Assembly: GCA_959019775.1 (NCBI GenBank) | Contig: CAUEPS010000001.1 | Span: forward strand, 124,001 to 188,000 | Length of the DNA: 64,000 nucleotides | Source of the DNA: an uncultured Collinsella sp. | GTDB taxonomy: Bacteria; Actinomycetota; Coriobacteriia; Coriobacteriales; Coriobacteriaceae | Direction: 5' to 3' | Shown: in pieces, positions 54,175-62,491 of the stretch | How positions within the stretch are numbered: the first letter of the stretch is position 1 | How the letters are laid out: each line of letters starts with the position of its first letter | Translations under genes and position numbers: made by a program | Notes under the pieces: model-generated | What the model was told of the DNA's origin: nothing | What the model saw: only the letters and a program-made list of their open reading frames with translations | Databases searched by the model: none

Positions 54175-55395
54175 GTGGGTAACCACTTCCGTACCTCCGG
54201 TGCGGGCGATGAAGCCCCCAAGACGCAGCCGAGCGCCGCGGGCAGTCGTTTCGCCACTCCGGATTCAGAGGATCAGCTGTTTAGCCCGATCCCCGCACAG
54301 CCGGCAGATCAGGCACAGCCGGCGGCAGATCCCTTTGCCTACAACCCCAACAACGATGTTGCGCTTTCCGGCACGGCTGGCTTTGAGCCCGTTCAGACGG
54401 TGACCGCCCGTGTGGCTCAGCCTCAGATGAGCGCCGCCACGCCGCAGCCGACCATGGCCGGCATCCCCGATCCCATGGCCCCTGCGGCTCCCGCGCCGCA
54501 GCCCGCGCAGTCCGGTCTTTTTGCCGGCATTCCCGACCCCACGCAGCCTGCGGCTCCCGTGGTCGAGCGCGATCAGGCCGCCGAGGTCGCAAGCCTCGAC
54601 AACGCGCTCAACAACCCCGATTTCACGTCGGTGTTTGCGCCCATCGACCCGCAGGCCAGCCGTAAAAAGATGGCCAAGCAGGCCGGTGTCGAGCCCGTCA
54701 TCCTTATGGAGCACGTCACCAAGATCTATCCGGCGCAGCCCAACAAGCCCGCACTCGACGACATCAACATCGAGATCTATCCGGGCGAGTTCGTCTTTTT
54801 GGTCGGTCACTCCGGCTCGGGTAAGACCACGCTGCTGTCGACGCTCAACCGCGACGTCAAGCCCACAAGCGGTCGCATTTTGGTCGCCGGCCAGGATCTC
54901 ATGAAGATCAAGAACCGCAAGGTTCCGTTCCTGCGTCGTCAGATTGGCGCCGTGTTCCAGGACTTTAAGCTCCTGCCGCAAAAGACCGCTTACGAAAACG
55001 TGGCGTTTGCCCTGCAGTGCATCGGCAAGCCCAAGGGTGTCATTCGCAGCCAGGTGCCCGAGGTGCTGCGTCTGGTCGGTCTGGCCGATCAGATGGACTC
55101 GCTGCCCGATCAGCTTTCCGGTGGCGAGCAGCAGCGCGTGGCCGTTGCCCGCGCTATGGTCAACCGCCCACCGCTGCTGATTTGCGACGAGCCCACGGGC
55201 AACCTCGACCCGGCGATTTCGCTGGGCATCATGAAGTTGCTCGAGCGCATTAACCGCACCGGTACCACCGTGATCGTCGCTACGCACGACCGCGAGATGG
55301 TCGATAGCATGCACCGTCGCGTGATCGCCCTCGAGGGCGGCCACGTAATCCGCGACCAGGAGAGGGGAGGTTACGGCAACTATGGCACCAACTAA
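54175..55395 (+). CDS. ftsE: Cell division ATPase FtsE with N-terminal extension
   Basis: 406 residues from a GTG with AAGGAG five bases upstream. Residues 175-406 are ordinary FtsE: Walker A GHSGSGKTT (211-219), LPQKTAYENV, the LSGGEQQR signature near 318, Walker B LLICDEPTG near 340. The first 174 residues are an extension rich in Pro, Ala and Gln, with AGIPDP twice (95-100, 118-123) and an acidic/Asn stretch before the core. FtsE with FtsX controls peptidoglycan hydrolases at the septum. Normal FtsE is about 225-230 residues. The stop overlaps ftsX by 14 bases. Confidence 0.92.
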   Translation: MGNHFRTSGAGDEAPKTQPSAAGSRFATPDSEDQLFSPIPAQPADQAQPAADPFAYNPNNDVALSGTAGFEPVQTVTARVAQPQMSAATPQPTMAGIPDPMAPAAPAPQPAQSGLFAGIPDPTQPAAPVVERDQAAEVASLDNALNNPDFTSVFAPIDPQASRKKMAKQAGVEPVILMEHVTKIYPAQPNKPALDDINIEIYPGEFVFLVGHSGSGKTTLLSTLNRDVKPTSGRILVAGQDLMKIKNRKVPFLRRQIGAVFQDFKLLPQKTAYENVAFALQCIGKPKGVIRSQVPEVLRLVGLADQMDSLPDQLSGGEQQRVAVARAMVNRPPLLICDEPTGNLDPAISLGIMKLLERINRTGTTVIVATHDREMVDSMHRRVIALEGGHVIRDQERGGYGNYGTN

Positions 55396-56302
55396 CGTGG
55401 GCTACTCGCTCAAAGAGGCAATCAGCCACTTCTTCCGTAACTGGACCACCTCGCTCGGCGCCGTCATCACGATTTTCCTTTCGCTGTTTATCATCGGCCT
55501 GTTCATTATGGGTTCCGCGATGCTGAACTCCGTGATCGGCACCGTCGAGGATCAGGTCGTCATCAACGCCTTTATTAGCGATGACGCCGACCAGGCAGAT
55601 GTTCAGGCCTTTGAGGCCGAGCTCAAGACGTGGAGCAACGTCAAGTCCGTGACGTACAAGGACAAGGACGACGCGCTGGCCGAGTACACGAGCAAGATGT
55701 CGGGTAACGCCGACGCTACCATGAGCGCGCTCGACGGTCAGAACCCGCTGCCGGCTTCGTTTGCCATCGAGATGGACGATCCGTCCATGGTCGAGAGCAC
55801 GGCCCAGAAGCTCAAGAAGAACGCCGATTTTCAGAAGATCGCGGACGACGGCGACGTTAACGCGAGCGTTCTGTACGGCCAGGAGGAAGTGAGCCGCCTG
55901 TTCCAGGTGACGAACTACATCCGTATCGCCGCTGTGGTGCTCGTCGGCCTGCTGACCTTTATCGCGTTCATTTTCATTAACAACACGATTCGCCTGTCCA
56001 TTACGGCGCGTCGTCGTGAGATCGCGATCATGCGCCTGGTGGGCGCAAGCAACGGCTTCATTCGCGGGCCGTTCATTACCGAAGGCGTGCTGCAGGCCAT
56101 TTTGGGCTCGCTGCTTTCCATCGGCGTGCTGGAGCTGCTGCGTAACCTGATGGTTCCGCGTCTGCAGGAGAGCATCGGCTGGATGTCGTTTGCGCTGCCG
56201 ATGCAGTACTACCTGGTGACCTACGCCGCGCTGATTTTGGTCGGCGCCATTATCGGTCTCTTTGGTTCCGCCATCGCCATGCGCCGCTATCTGCGCGTGT
56301 AA
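55382..56302 (+). CDS. ftsX: Cell division membrane protein FtsX
   Basis: 306 residues: four membrane helices (first near 25-45, three in the last 130 residues) and a large extracellular loop (about 55-170) that in the family binds wall hydrolase regulators. RRREIAIMRLVGASNGFIRGPF is the family coupling segment. It starts 14 bases inside the end of ftsE. Confidence 0.94.
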   Translation: MAPTNVGYSLKEAISHFFRNWTTSLGAVITIFLSLFIIGLFIMGSAMLNSVIGTVEDQVVINAFISDDADQADVQAFEAELKTWSNVKSVTYKDKDDALAEYTSKMSGNADATMSALDGQNPLPASFAIEMDDPSMVESTAQKLKKNADFQKIADDGDVNASVLYGQEEVSRLFQVTNYIRIAAVVLVGLLTFIAFIFINNTIRLSITARRREIAIMRLVGASNGFIRGPFITEGVLQAILGSLLSIGVLELLRNLMVPRLQESIGWMSFALPMQYYLVTYAALILVGAIIGLFGSAIAMRRYLRV

Positions 56303-56325
56303 GCGTGCTTGGAATTCGTTCCTTC

Positions 56326-56359
56326 AACGGGTCGTCTCTTTTGGGGCGGCCCGTTTTTT
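56326..56359 (+). terminator. Terminator after ftsX
   Basis: AACGGGTCGTC pairs with GGCGGCCCGTT around TCTTTTGG, followed by TTTTTT. It ends the ftsEX unit. Confidence 0.85.
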
Positions 56360-56443
56360 GATCCCTAGGGGACGGTGGAATACGGATCATCGTGGCGCTG
56401 GTCTATCTATGCGATCCGCAATCCTGCCGTCCCCTAGGGATCA
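56359..56443. repeat. 85 bp palindrome with CCGTCCCC arms
   Basis: TGATCCCTAGGGGACGG (56359-56375) and its exact complement (56427-56443), with a second inner pair (GGAATACGGATC and GATCCGCAATCC, 10 of 12). Single arms with one mismatch occur at 39456-39472 and 63976-63992. It lies between the ftsX terminator and rnr. Confidence 0.85.
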
Positions 56444-56493
56444 TTTGGGTAGACTCTTGGGGTGTAAACGGCCATCGATAGTAAGGAGGCGCC

Positions 56494-58629
56494 ATGGGGC
56501 GCAATAACAAGCATAAGCGTGGAGCACGCAATAAGCGCGGGCCGGTGCGCAGCGAGCGTCGCCCGAGTCTGACCGGACGCGTGCAGCTCCATGAGCATAG
56601 CGCCTACGTTGTAACCGAAAACGGCGACTACAAGGTCATGGGCCGCGGCAAGCGCGAGATTATGGACGGCGATACCGTTGCCGTGAGCATTAAGAACAGC
56701 CCGCATGGCGAGCGACGCGCCGTAATCGAGGGCGTCGTCGAGCGTGCGGCCATTAGTGTGGTGGGCACGTACCAGACCGCCGGCCCGCTCGGGGTGATCG
56801 AGCCGCTTGATTCTCGACTTAAGGCCGATTTCTTTATTCTGCCGGAGGACACCTCGGCGGAGCGCTTGGGCGTTCATCCGGGTGATGCGGTCGTCGCGCG
56901 CATTCTGACATATCCGACGCGCCTGGAATCGGGCACCGTGACGATTGAGCGCCGTATTGGCGGCGATGATGCGCCCGATTTGGGCGTTCAGTATGTGATG
57001 GCGCGCTATGGCTATACCGATACGTATCCCGAGGCCGCGCTAACCGAGGCCGAGGCACTTTCGCTCGATGTGGCCTCGGCACTCAAGGACCCGCTCCGCC
57101 GAGACCTGCGCGACCGCTTTGTCATTACGGTTGACCCGGTCGACGCGCGCGACTTTGACGATGCCATCTCGCTGGAGCGCACGCCCGAGGGTGGCTACAA
57201 GCTGGGTGTCCATATTGCCGACGTTTCGCACTATGTTGCCTGGGACGGACATATCGATCTGGAAGCCCGCCATCGCACGACGTCGGTGTATCTTGCCGAT
57301 CGCGTGCTGCCCATGTTGCCCGAGCGCCTGTCGAACGATTTGTGCTCGCTGCGTCCCGACGAGGACCGCCTGGCGTTTACCGTCGACATTGAGCTCGACG
57401 CGCAGGGTCGCGTGCGCCATTACGATCCCTATCCCAGCGTGATCCGCTCGCGCGTGCGCATGGACTACGACGGCGCCGAGGCGCTGCTGGTACGTGCCGG
57501 TGCGGTGGAGTATTCGGTGCTGGAGGGTGCCGCCGAGGATGTTGCCGCGGTTGAAGCCTCGCGCGAGGAAGCGCTTGAGCGCGGGCTTGCGTGCGAGGAA
57601 ACCGCTCGCGGCTATAACGTCGACTTGGGGGATTTCCTCGTAGCTGCCGACGAGCTCGCCGAGCTTCGCCGTCGTATTCGTCGCGCACGCGGTTCGGTCG
57701 ACTTTGATACGGCCGAGATCCGTGCACTGCTGGACGAGAACGGCGTGCCCGTGCGGATCGTGGCACGCGAGCGCTCGTGTGCCACGTCGCTGATTGAGGA
57801 AGCCATGCTGCTGGCCAACGAGTGCGTGGCGGAGTGGCTGGCCGACCGCGATATCGAGGCCTGCTATCGCGTGCACGACGATCCCAGTCCCGACAGCCTG
57901 CACGGCGCCGCCGTGGCGCTGGCACAGCTGGGCATCATCGATGACCGTCGCGCGGCAGGCATTGCTCTGGGAACCCCCGACGAGCTGCAGGCGGCGGTTG
58001 ATGCCGCAGCCGGTACGGCCAACGCGCCGCTCGTCAACACGTTGCTGCTGCGCAGCATGCAGCGCGCACTGTACAAGCCGCGCAACGAGGGCCACTTTGC
58101 ACTTGCCGCGCCGTGCTACTGTCACTTTACGAGTCCCATCCGTCGCTATCCCGACCTGGTGGTGCACCGCGTACTCAAGCTGCAGTTGGCCTATGAGCAG
58201 CTCGGCGGCAAGGACGCCTTGGTACGTACGCCGCGGCTGATCGGTAAGGGTCGCGAGTCCCTGCCGCGCATCCTGCCGCAAATCTGCCGCGCGTGCAGCG
58301 ATGCCGAGCGTGCGGCCGACGCCGCCAGCCATGCGACGCAAAAGATCAAGATCGCCCAGTACTACGAGGACCGCCTGGGCGAGCGCTACGCCGGAACGAT
58401 CTCGTGGGTCAGCAGCATGGGCCTCTTTGTGCGCCTGGATCTGACACAGGTTGAGGGTTTGGTTTCGATCAAGAGTCTGGGCAACGAGTGGTTCGAGTTT
58501 GATGAGGACGCGCTCACGCTCACGGGCGCCGACACGGGGACTCGCTATGAGCTGGGGCAGCGTGTGATCATCGAGGTCTCGCGCGTCAACACCACGCGCG
58601 GGCACTTGGATTTCAGGCTTATTCATTAG
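56494..58629 (+). CDS. rnr: Ribonuclease R
   Basis: 711 residues: basic N-terminus, cold-shock-type RNA-binding domains (about 20-170), the RNB catalytic domain with PVDARDFDDAISLE (metal-binding Asp cluster near 215) and HFTSPIRRYPDLVVHR near 548, then an S1 domain (about 625-705). It degrades structured RNA 3' to 5' and works with SmpB-tmRNA on faulty messages; smpB is 4 kb downstream. AAGGAGG precedes the ATG. Confidence 0.94.
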   Translation: MGRNNKHKRGARNKRGPVRSERRPSLTGRVQLHEHSAYVVTENGDYKVMGRGKREIMDGDTVAVSIKNSPHGERRAVIEGVVERAAISVVGTYQTAGPLGVIEPLDSRLKADFFILPEDTSAERLGVHPGDAVVARILTYPTRLESGTVTIERRIGGDDAPDLGVQYVMARYGYTDTYPEAALTEAEALSLDVASALKDPLRRDLRDRFVITVDPVDARDFDDAISLERTPEGGYKLGVHIADVSHYVAWDGHIDLEARHRTTSVYLADRVLPMLPERLSNDLCSLRPDEDRLAFTVDIELDAQGRVRHYDPYPSVIRSRVRMDYDGAEALLVRAGAVEYSVLEGAAEDVAAVEASREEALERGLACEETARGYNVDLGDFLVAADELAELRRRIRRARGSVDFDTAEIRALLDENGVPVRIVARERSCATSLIEEAMLLANECVAEWLADRDIEACYRVHDDPSPDSLHGAAVALAQLGIIDDRRAAGIALGTPDELQAAVDAAAGTANAPLVNTLLLRSMQRALYKPRNEGHFALAAPCYCHFTSPIRRYPDLVVHRVLKLQLAYEQLGGKDALVRTPRLIGKGRESLPRILPQICRACSDAERAADAASHATQKIKIAQYYEDRLGERYAGTISWVSSMGLFVRLDLTQVEGLVSIKSLGNEWFEFDEDALTLTGADTGTRYELGQRVIIEVSRVNTTRGHLDFRLIH

Positions 58630-58657
58630 CCGGAATTTGGTGATTGATAGAGAACGG

Positions 58658-58683
58658 GGCGGTCTTTTGGGGCCGCCTTTTTT
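58658..58683 (+). terminator. Terminator after rnr
   Basis: GGCGGTC pairs with GGCCGCC (one T-G pair) around TTTTGG, followed by TTTTTT. Confidence 0.8.
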
Positions 58684-58741
58684 GTGGCGCATCAATCGCC
58701 TTGCCGCTCGCGCGCTTGCGTCTTCCGCCTGCTATAGGGGA

Positions 58742-58786
58742 GATAAAACCTACCAAAATAAACCTGTTCCTTTTTGGGAGGTTTTC
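58742..58786. repeat. AACCTGTCCC hairpin repeat, copy 2
   Basis: AACCTACCAAAA and TTTTTGGGAGGTT around TAAACCTGTTCC. It aligns with 45145-45188 over 44 bases with few changes. It ends 17 bases before the serine recombinase gene. Confidence 0.75.
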
Positions 58787-58803
58787 GAGAGAGCGGGGAT
58801 GAG

Positions 58804-59409
58804 ATGACAACGGTGTACGGGTATGCGCGGGTGAGCTCGCGTGATCAAAATCTGAATCGGCAGCTGGATGCGCTGGGCGCCTATGGCGTGGAACCGGCGA
58901 ATATCTTTGCCGATCGTGCGAGCGGCAAAGACTTCGATCGGCCGCGGTATCGCGAGCTGCTGTGCGCGTTGGATTCCGGTGATGTGCTGGTGGTACTTTC
59001 CATTGATCGGCTGGGCCGTAACTACAGTGAGATCCTCGAGGAATGGCGGTGCATAACCAAAGAGCTCGGCGCCGCCATCGTGGTGCTGGACATGCCATTG
59101 CTCGACACGCGCGCCAGAGACTGTGGCGGGTCGGACGTGACGAGTGCGTTGATTGCCGATATTGTTTTGCAGCTGCTGAGCTATGTGGCGCAGGTGGAGC
59201 GCGAGAACATTCACCGGCGCCAAGCCGAGGGCATTGCGGCGGCGCGAGCGCGCGGCGTGCGTTTTGGCCGGCCCCGCAAGCCCTGTCCCCCGCAATTCGA
59301 GCTGGTGCGCGATACCTACGAGGCGGGTGATATCACGCGGAGTCAGGCGGCAAAGCGGCTAGGCGTGTGCGTGGGAACGTTCGATCGCTGGATGCGCGAG
59401 ATGGAGTAG
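58804..59409 (+). CDS. Serine recombinase (resolvase/invertase family)
   Basis: 201 residues from the ATG at 58804. The N-terminal catalytic domain has YARVSSRDQN with nucleophile S11, then GKDFDRPRYRELL, VLSIDRLGRNYSEILEEW and YVAQVERENIHRRQAEGI. A C-terminal helix-turn-helix (ITRSQAAKRLGVCVGTFDRW) follows, so the protein is complete and of the small resolvase type. There is no transposase, toxin or invertible segment beside it. It may be a relic of a transposon or a locally acting invertase or resolvase. Confidence 0.88.
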   Translation: MTTVYGYARVSSRDQNLNRQLDALGAYGVEPANIFADRASGKDFDRPRYRELLCALDSGDVLVVLSIDRLGRNYSEILEEWRCITKELGAAIVVLDMPLLDTRARDCGGSDVTSALIADIVLQLLSYVAQVERENIHRRQAEGIAAARARGVRFGRPRKPCPPQFELVRDTYEAGDITRSQAAKRLGVCVGTFDRWMREME

Positions 59410-59520
59410 GGGCGCCACGGTCCTTTGGCGCCCCGATTCGAACATTTTGGATTTCGCTACGGCGACAACTGCATTTGGGGGTACACTCGCTGCTGCTCAA
59501 AAAATGACGGAGGTTAGCCC

Positions 59521-60096
59521 TTGGCGCGTGTGAAGCACATAGTCGGATGGATTTCGGTTGTCCTGCTGGTCGTGACGCTGGCAAGTATTTGGATGCTGAC
59601 GGAGCAAAACGTGGAGCAGACGTCGTCGCTCAGCGAGTCCACCGCGCGTGCGGTGGAAGGACGGGCTGCGGACGTGCGGCCCGACGCCGCGCAGGAGTCC
59701 CAGGCGGGGGATGCCGTCGAGGGCGCGGATTCAACGACTGCCACCATTCATCCCGACCCGCTTGCGCCCGTTCGTCTGTGGATGGGTGCCAACATTCGTC
59801 GCGTCGCACATACCGTTGAGTTCTTCTTCGTAGGACTGTTTGCTTCGTTGGTGGCGGTGTGCTTGGATAAGCGCGTGCCGATCACCCGATTGCGGTGTGT
59901 GCCCGTCCTGGCCTTTTGTGCCGTATGCTCCGTCGGTGACCAAGTGCACAAGATCTTTGTTCCTGGTCGTCATTTCGACATGATCGACCTGTGCTTCGAT
60001 ACCGCGGGCTATGTCACCGCCATGCTGTTGGTATTGCTGGTCTCCGCATGGGTGCACCACGTGACGCGCCCCATTGGCGCCCATGCGAGACGTTAA
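59521..60096 (+). CDS. VanZ-like membrane protein
   Basis: 191 residues starting at a TTG with GGAGG seven bases upstream. Four membrane helices: one at the N-terminus, then a long soluble insertion (about 30-85), then RRVAHTVEFFFVGLFA, the GDQVHKIFVPGRHFDMIDL segment and a last helix. The HxxEFFFVG, DQxHxxFVPGR and D-x-CFD-x-AG pattern is that of VanZ-like proteins, which occur in many bacteria without glycopeptide resistance; one member confers low teicoplanin resistance elsewhere. No van genes are present here. Confidence 0.8.
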   Translation: MARVKHIVGWISVVLLVVTLASIWMLTEQNVEQTSSLSESTARAVEGRAADVRPDAAQESQAGDAVEGADSTTATIHPDPLAPVRLWMGANIRRVAHTVEFFFVGLFASLVAVCLDKRVPITRLRCVPVLAFCAVCSVGDQVHKIFVPGRHFDMIDLCFDTAGYVTAMLLVLLVSAWVHHVTRPIGAHARR

Positions 60097-60218
60097 CCTC
60101 AAGATGGAAAACCGCGACCGCCTGTATGTCGGCGCTGGCTACAATATCGGCATCGGTCGCAGATGGCCATCGATGCGCTGTTTGCCAGACACTTGTCTTT
60201 TCTAAGAAGGGAATCCCC

Positions 60219-60578
60219 ATGACTGTACTGTTTGTTGAATATCCCAAATGCTCGACGTGCAAAAAGGCCAAGGCCTGGTTGGACGAGCATGGGGTTGAGT
60301 ACGTCGATCGCGATATTGTTACAGACAATCCTTCGGCTGAGGAACTTGCGACCTGGATTGCTCGTTCGGGACTGCCGGTGCGACGCTTCTTTAACTCGTC
60401 GGGCATGAAATATCGAGAGCTTGGTCTGAAAGCGCGCCTGGATGCGGGCATGACGGACCAGGAATGCTATGAGCTGCTGGCGACTGACGGCATGCTGGTT
60501 AAGCGCCCGCTGCTGGTGGGCGATGACTTTGTGATTCCTGGCTTTAAGGAAGCAGCTTGGACCGAGGCGTTGCTGTAG
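60219..60578 (+). CDS. ArsC/Spx-family thioredoxin-fold protein
   Basis: 119 residues from an ATG with AAGAAGGG upstream. The start VEYPKCSTCKKAKAWLDEHG has CxxC (C11, C14). RFFNSSGMKYRELGLK and KRPLLVGDDFVIPGFKE follow, the ArsC/Spx/YffB pattern. CxxC as in Spx suggests redox sensing or thiol chemistry, but the RPLLV and true active-site residues are also kept, so a reductase cannot be excluded. No arsenic genes are nearby. Confidence 0.82.
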   Translation: MTVLFVEYPKCSTCKKAKAWLDEHGVEYVDRDIVTDNPSAEELATWIARSGLPVRRFFNSSGMKYRELGLKARLDAGMTDQECYELLATDGMLVKRPLLVGDDFVIPGFKEAAWTEALL

Positions 60579-60623
60579 CGGCTTCGGAAAGTGCGTCCCG
60601 TTTCGAGTGCGGGCCTGCCCCAG

Positions 60624-61034
60624 TCAGTCCTTCAGCTGCGCCCATTCGTGTGGGTCGTAGATCTTTACGTGCTTGTCGGGCGTGTCGCTCCAGTACTCTT
60701 CGTCCATAAAGGGCAGATATGCCTGAATGCCGGGGCAGATAAACGGAATCCGTTGCCGCTGCAGGCGCTCGCGCTGCCGCCGCTCCAGGTTCGTCTCGGA
60801 TATGACGGTCGGCATGCCGGACAGCTCGACGAGGCTTGCCTGGATGCGCTTGAGGTCGGGGAGCGCCGCATGCCATGACGTCCGCATGATCAAAAATGAG
60901 GTGCGGCGGTAGTTTGCCTGCATCACCGTGATGGCGGGGCGCAGTGTGGGATGGATTTTGTCCCGTTCGGGCCAAAGGTCGGCAGTGATCTCGAGGCCCA
61001 GGGTCTCCCATAGGTAATCAAGCTCTTCGTCCAT
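60624..61034 (-). CDS. Unknown small protein
   Basis: 136 residues starting MDEELDYLWETLGLEITADLW at an ATG without a strong ribosome-binding site. The body is rich in Arg and has RRQRERLQRQRIPFICPGIQAYLPFM, a basic helix followed by a Pro-containing strand pattern. IPFICPG-x-x-x-YLPF recalls proteins associated with regulators in Firmicutes, but I cannot name the family. It is convergent with the ArsC-like gene and divergent from the tRNA genes. Confidence 0.5.
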   Translation of the reverse strand: MDEELDYLWETLGLEITADLWPERDKIHPTLRPAITVMQANYRRTSFLIMRTSWHAALPDLKRIQASLVELSGMPTVISETNLERRQRERLQRQRIPFICPGIQAYLPFMDEEYWSDTPDKHVKIYDPHEWAQLKD

Positions 61035-61310
61035 GGCGCCTCGATATCTACGCGATCATTGATACTTCGATTGTGTTGCCTGGTGCTATCGTTTTCGCGG
61101 TAGAATCTGCCAACGGTTGACGGCTACCGCTCGCGGCGTTTTGCCCTTCGTGTATAGCGGTCGGCTTCACAGGTCCTTCACGGGTTGGACGAAATTAGGC
61201 CAATTTGACCGAATTTCAAAAAAGTCAAAATTGGGGCTTGCGTCATGGCGTGACTTCCCGTATATTTCTTTCTTGCGCAAAGGCACAGCCGAGCGCAGCG
61301 ATGCAGTCAT
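61035..61310. other. Region upstream of the tRNA genes
   Basis: 276 bp. A strong tRNA promoter is at 61238-61266. A second promoter-like pair (TTGCCT, 19 bp, TAGAAT near 61100) has no gene directly behind it. No other RNA gene could be recognised. Confidence 0.4.
61238..61266 (+). promoter_or_regulatory. Promoter of the tRNA-Gln/tRNA-Glu unit
   Basis: TTGCGT (61238-61243), 17 bp, TATATT (61261-61266), 45 bp before tRNA-Gln. Both boxes are close to consensus. Confidence 0.7.
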
Positions 61311-61384
61311 TGGGATGTCGTCTAATGGCAGGACAGCGGATTCTGGTTCCGTCAATGGGGGTTCGACTCCCTCCATCCCAGCCA
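61311..61384 (+). tRNA. trnQ: tRNA-Gln (anticodon CTG)
   Basis: Acceptor TGGGATG pairs with CATCCCA (61374-61380); G is the discriminator and CCA is encoded. Anticodon stem GCGGA/TCCGT with loop TTCTGGT gives CTG, which reads CAG. The T loop is GTTCGACT-like (GGTTCGACTCC). Confidence 0.95.
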
Positions 61385-61401
61385 TTGCATTTGCTACATA
61401 T

Positions 61402-61475
61402 GGCCCGTTCGTCTAGCGGTTTAGGACGCCGCCCTCTCAAGGCGGAGATCACCAGTTCGAATCTGGTACGGGCTA
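61402..61475 (+). tRNA. trnE: tRNA-Glu (anticodon CTC)
   Basis: Acceptor GGCCCGT pairs with ACGGGCT; anticodon stem CCGCC/GGCGG with loop CTCTCAA gives CTC, reading GAG. T arm ACCAG-TTCGAAT-CTGGT. After the discriminator A the DNA reads CCC rather than CCA, so the tail must be added by the CCA enzyme. It is 17 bp after tRNA-Gln. Confidence 0.94.
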
Positions 61476-61489
61476 CCCACAAATGAATG

Positions 61490-61517
61490 CCCGGGCCTCG
61501 CAAGAGACCCGGGTTTT
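61490..61517 (+). terminator. Terminator of the tRNA unit
   Basis: CCCGGG (61490-61495) and CCCGGG (61508-61513) with inner CTC/GAG, followed by TTTTG. Confidence 0.75.
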
Positions 61518-61573
61518 GTGTATCGACCGTATATACGGCGTCTGCCGTGTTTCGCTCAGATCGAGGAGTAGCC

Positions 61574-62491
61574 ATGGATCTGCCTATCAGCTTGCAAGAC
61601 ATCACGTATGCCGAGAACTATCTGGCGCAGGGCGACCTGGCTACGGCGACGCCGCTGTTGGAGCGCCTGGTGGAGCTCGCCGAGGAGTATATCGACGCCG
61701 AGTGCAAGACGGAGGAGAAGCGCCAATACTTTAGCTTCGACAGCAAGTTTGAGCGCTTGGCCTATCGCCGCGTGGAGAAGGATCCGCGCGAGCTCGTGCA
61801 GGTCGAGGTGCCGTTTGACCGCCTGTACTCTGATATGGCGTTTGCCTACATTCGCCAGCAGGATTATGTGAGCGCTCGTAATGCCCTGATGCAGGCTGTG
61901 CGTTGGGACCCCATGAACTGCAACTATCGCTTGGACCTGGCCGAGCTGTTCCGCGCACTCGAGGACAAGCAGGAATGGGCATCGCTCTCGTTTTCGGTGC
62001 TGGAGCGTGCGAGCGACGGCAAGTGCGCCGCCCGCGCCTATTCCAACCTGGGCCAGTACTTCTTGGAGCCCGAGACCGAGAATGTCTCGGCCGCCGTGGG
62101 TTGCGCGCGTCTGGCACTGCGCTTAGCGCCCAACGATGCACACGCGACGCGCCTGCTCAACAAGATTCATACCACCTATCCGGATGCCGCCGAGGAGAGC
62201 GACGAGCACGTGATGGGTGAACTGGCCCTGCAAGGCGTGCCGACCTCGCCTTCGGCCGAGATTGCCATCTGCCTGATTATGTGCGCGACAGATGCTGCAA
62301 GCGACGGCGACAAGCAGGAGGCCACGCGCCTGACGGTGCGTGCTCGCGACTTGGTGGGCGAGGAGGCATGTGCGGCGATCATTAAGCTGGTGCGCGAGAG
62401 CGATGCCGAGCTCAACGCCGAGCGCAAGGCTAAGCGCGAAGCAACGGGCAAGGGTTCCGATGGCGCCAAGGAGGCCGGCGATGCCCAGTAA
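61574..62491 (+). CDS. TPR-like helical protein
   Basis: 305 residues from the ATG at 61574 (GAGGAG six bases upstream). Helical repeats with TPR-like spacing: TYAENYLAQGDLATATPLLERL, YSDMAFAYIRQQDYVSARNALMQAVRWDP and ARAYSNLGQYFLEPETENVSAAVGCARLAL. No signal peptide. TPR proteins usually hold other proteins; the partner is unknown. Its last 11 bases overlap the smpB start, so it is coupled to smpB, and a translation-related role is possible. Confidence 0.75.
   Translation: MDLPISLQDITYAENYLAQGDLATATPLLERLVELAEEYIDAECKTEEKRQYFSFDSKFERLAYRRVEKDPRELVQVEVPFDRLYSDMAFAYIRQQDYVSARNALMQAVRWDPMNCNYRLDLAELFRALEDKQEWASLSFSVLERASDGKCAARAYSNLGQYFLEPETENVSAAVGCARLALRLAPNDAHATRLLNKIHTTYPDAAEESDEHVMGELALQGVPTSPSAEIAICLIMCATDAASDGDKQEATRLTVRARDLVGEEACAAIIKLVRESDAELNAERKAKREATGKGSDGAKEAGDAQ

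Noticed and set aside
58804..60096. Glycopeptide-resistance transposon (recombinase plus VanZ)
   Set aside because: No vanA, vanH, vanX or vanRS, no transposase or terminal repeats; VanZ-like proteins are common without resistance.
60219..60578. Arsenate reductase of an ars operon
   Set aside because: No arsB, arsR or acr3 nearby; the CxxC form fits Spx/YffB-like proteins equally well.
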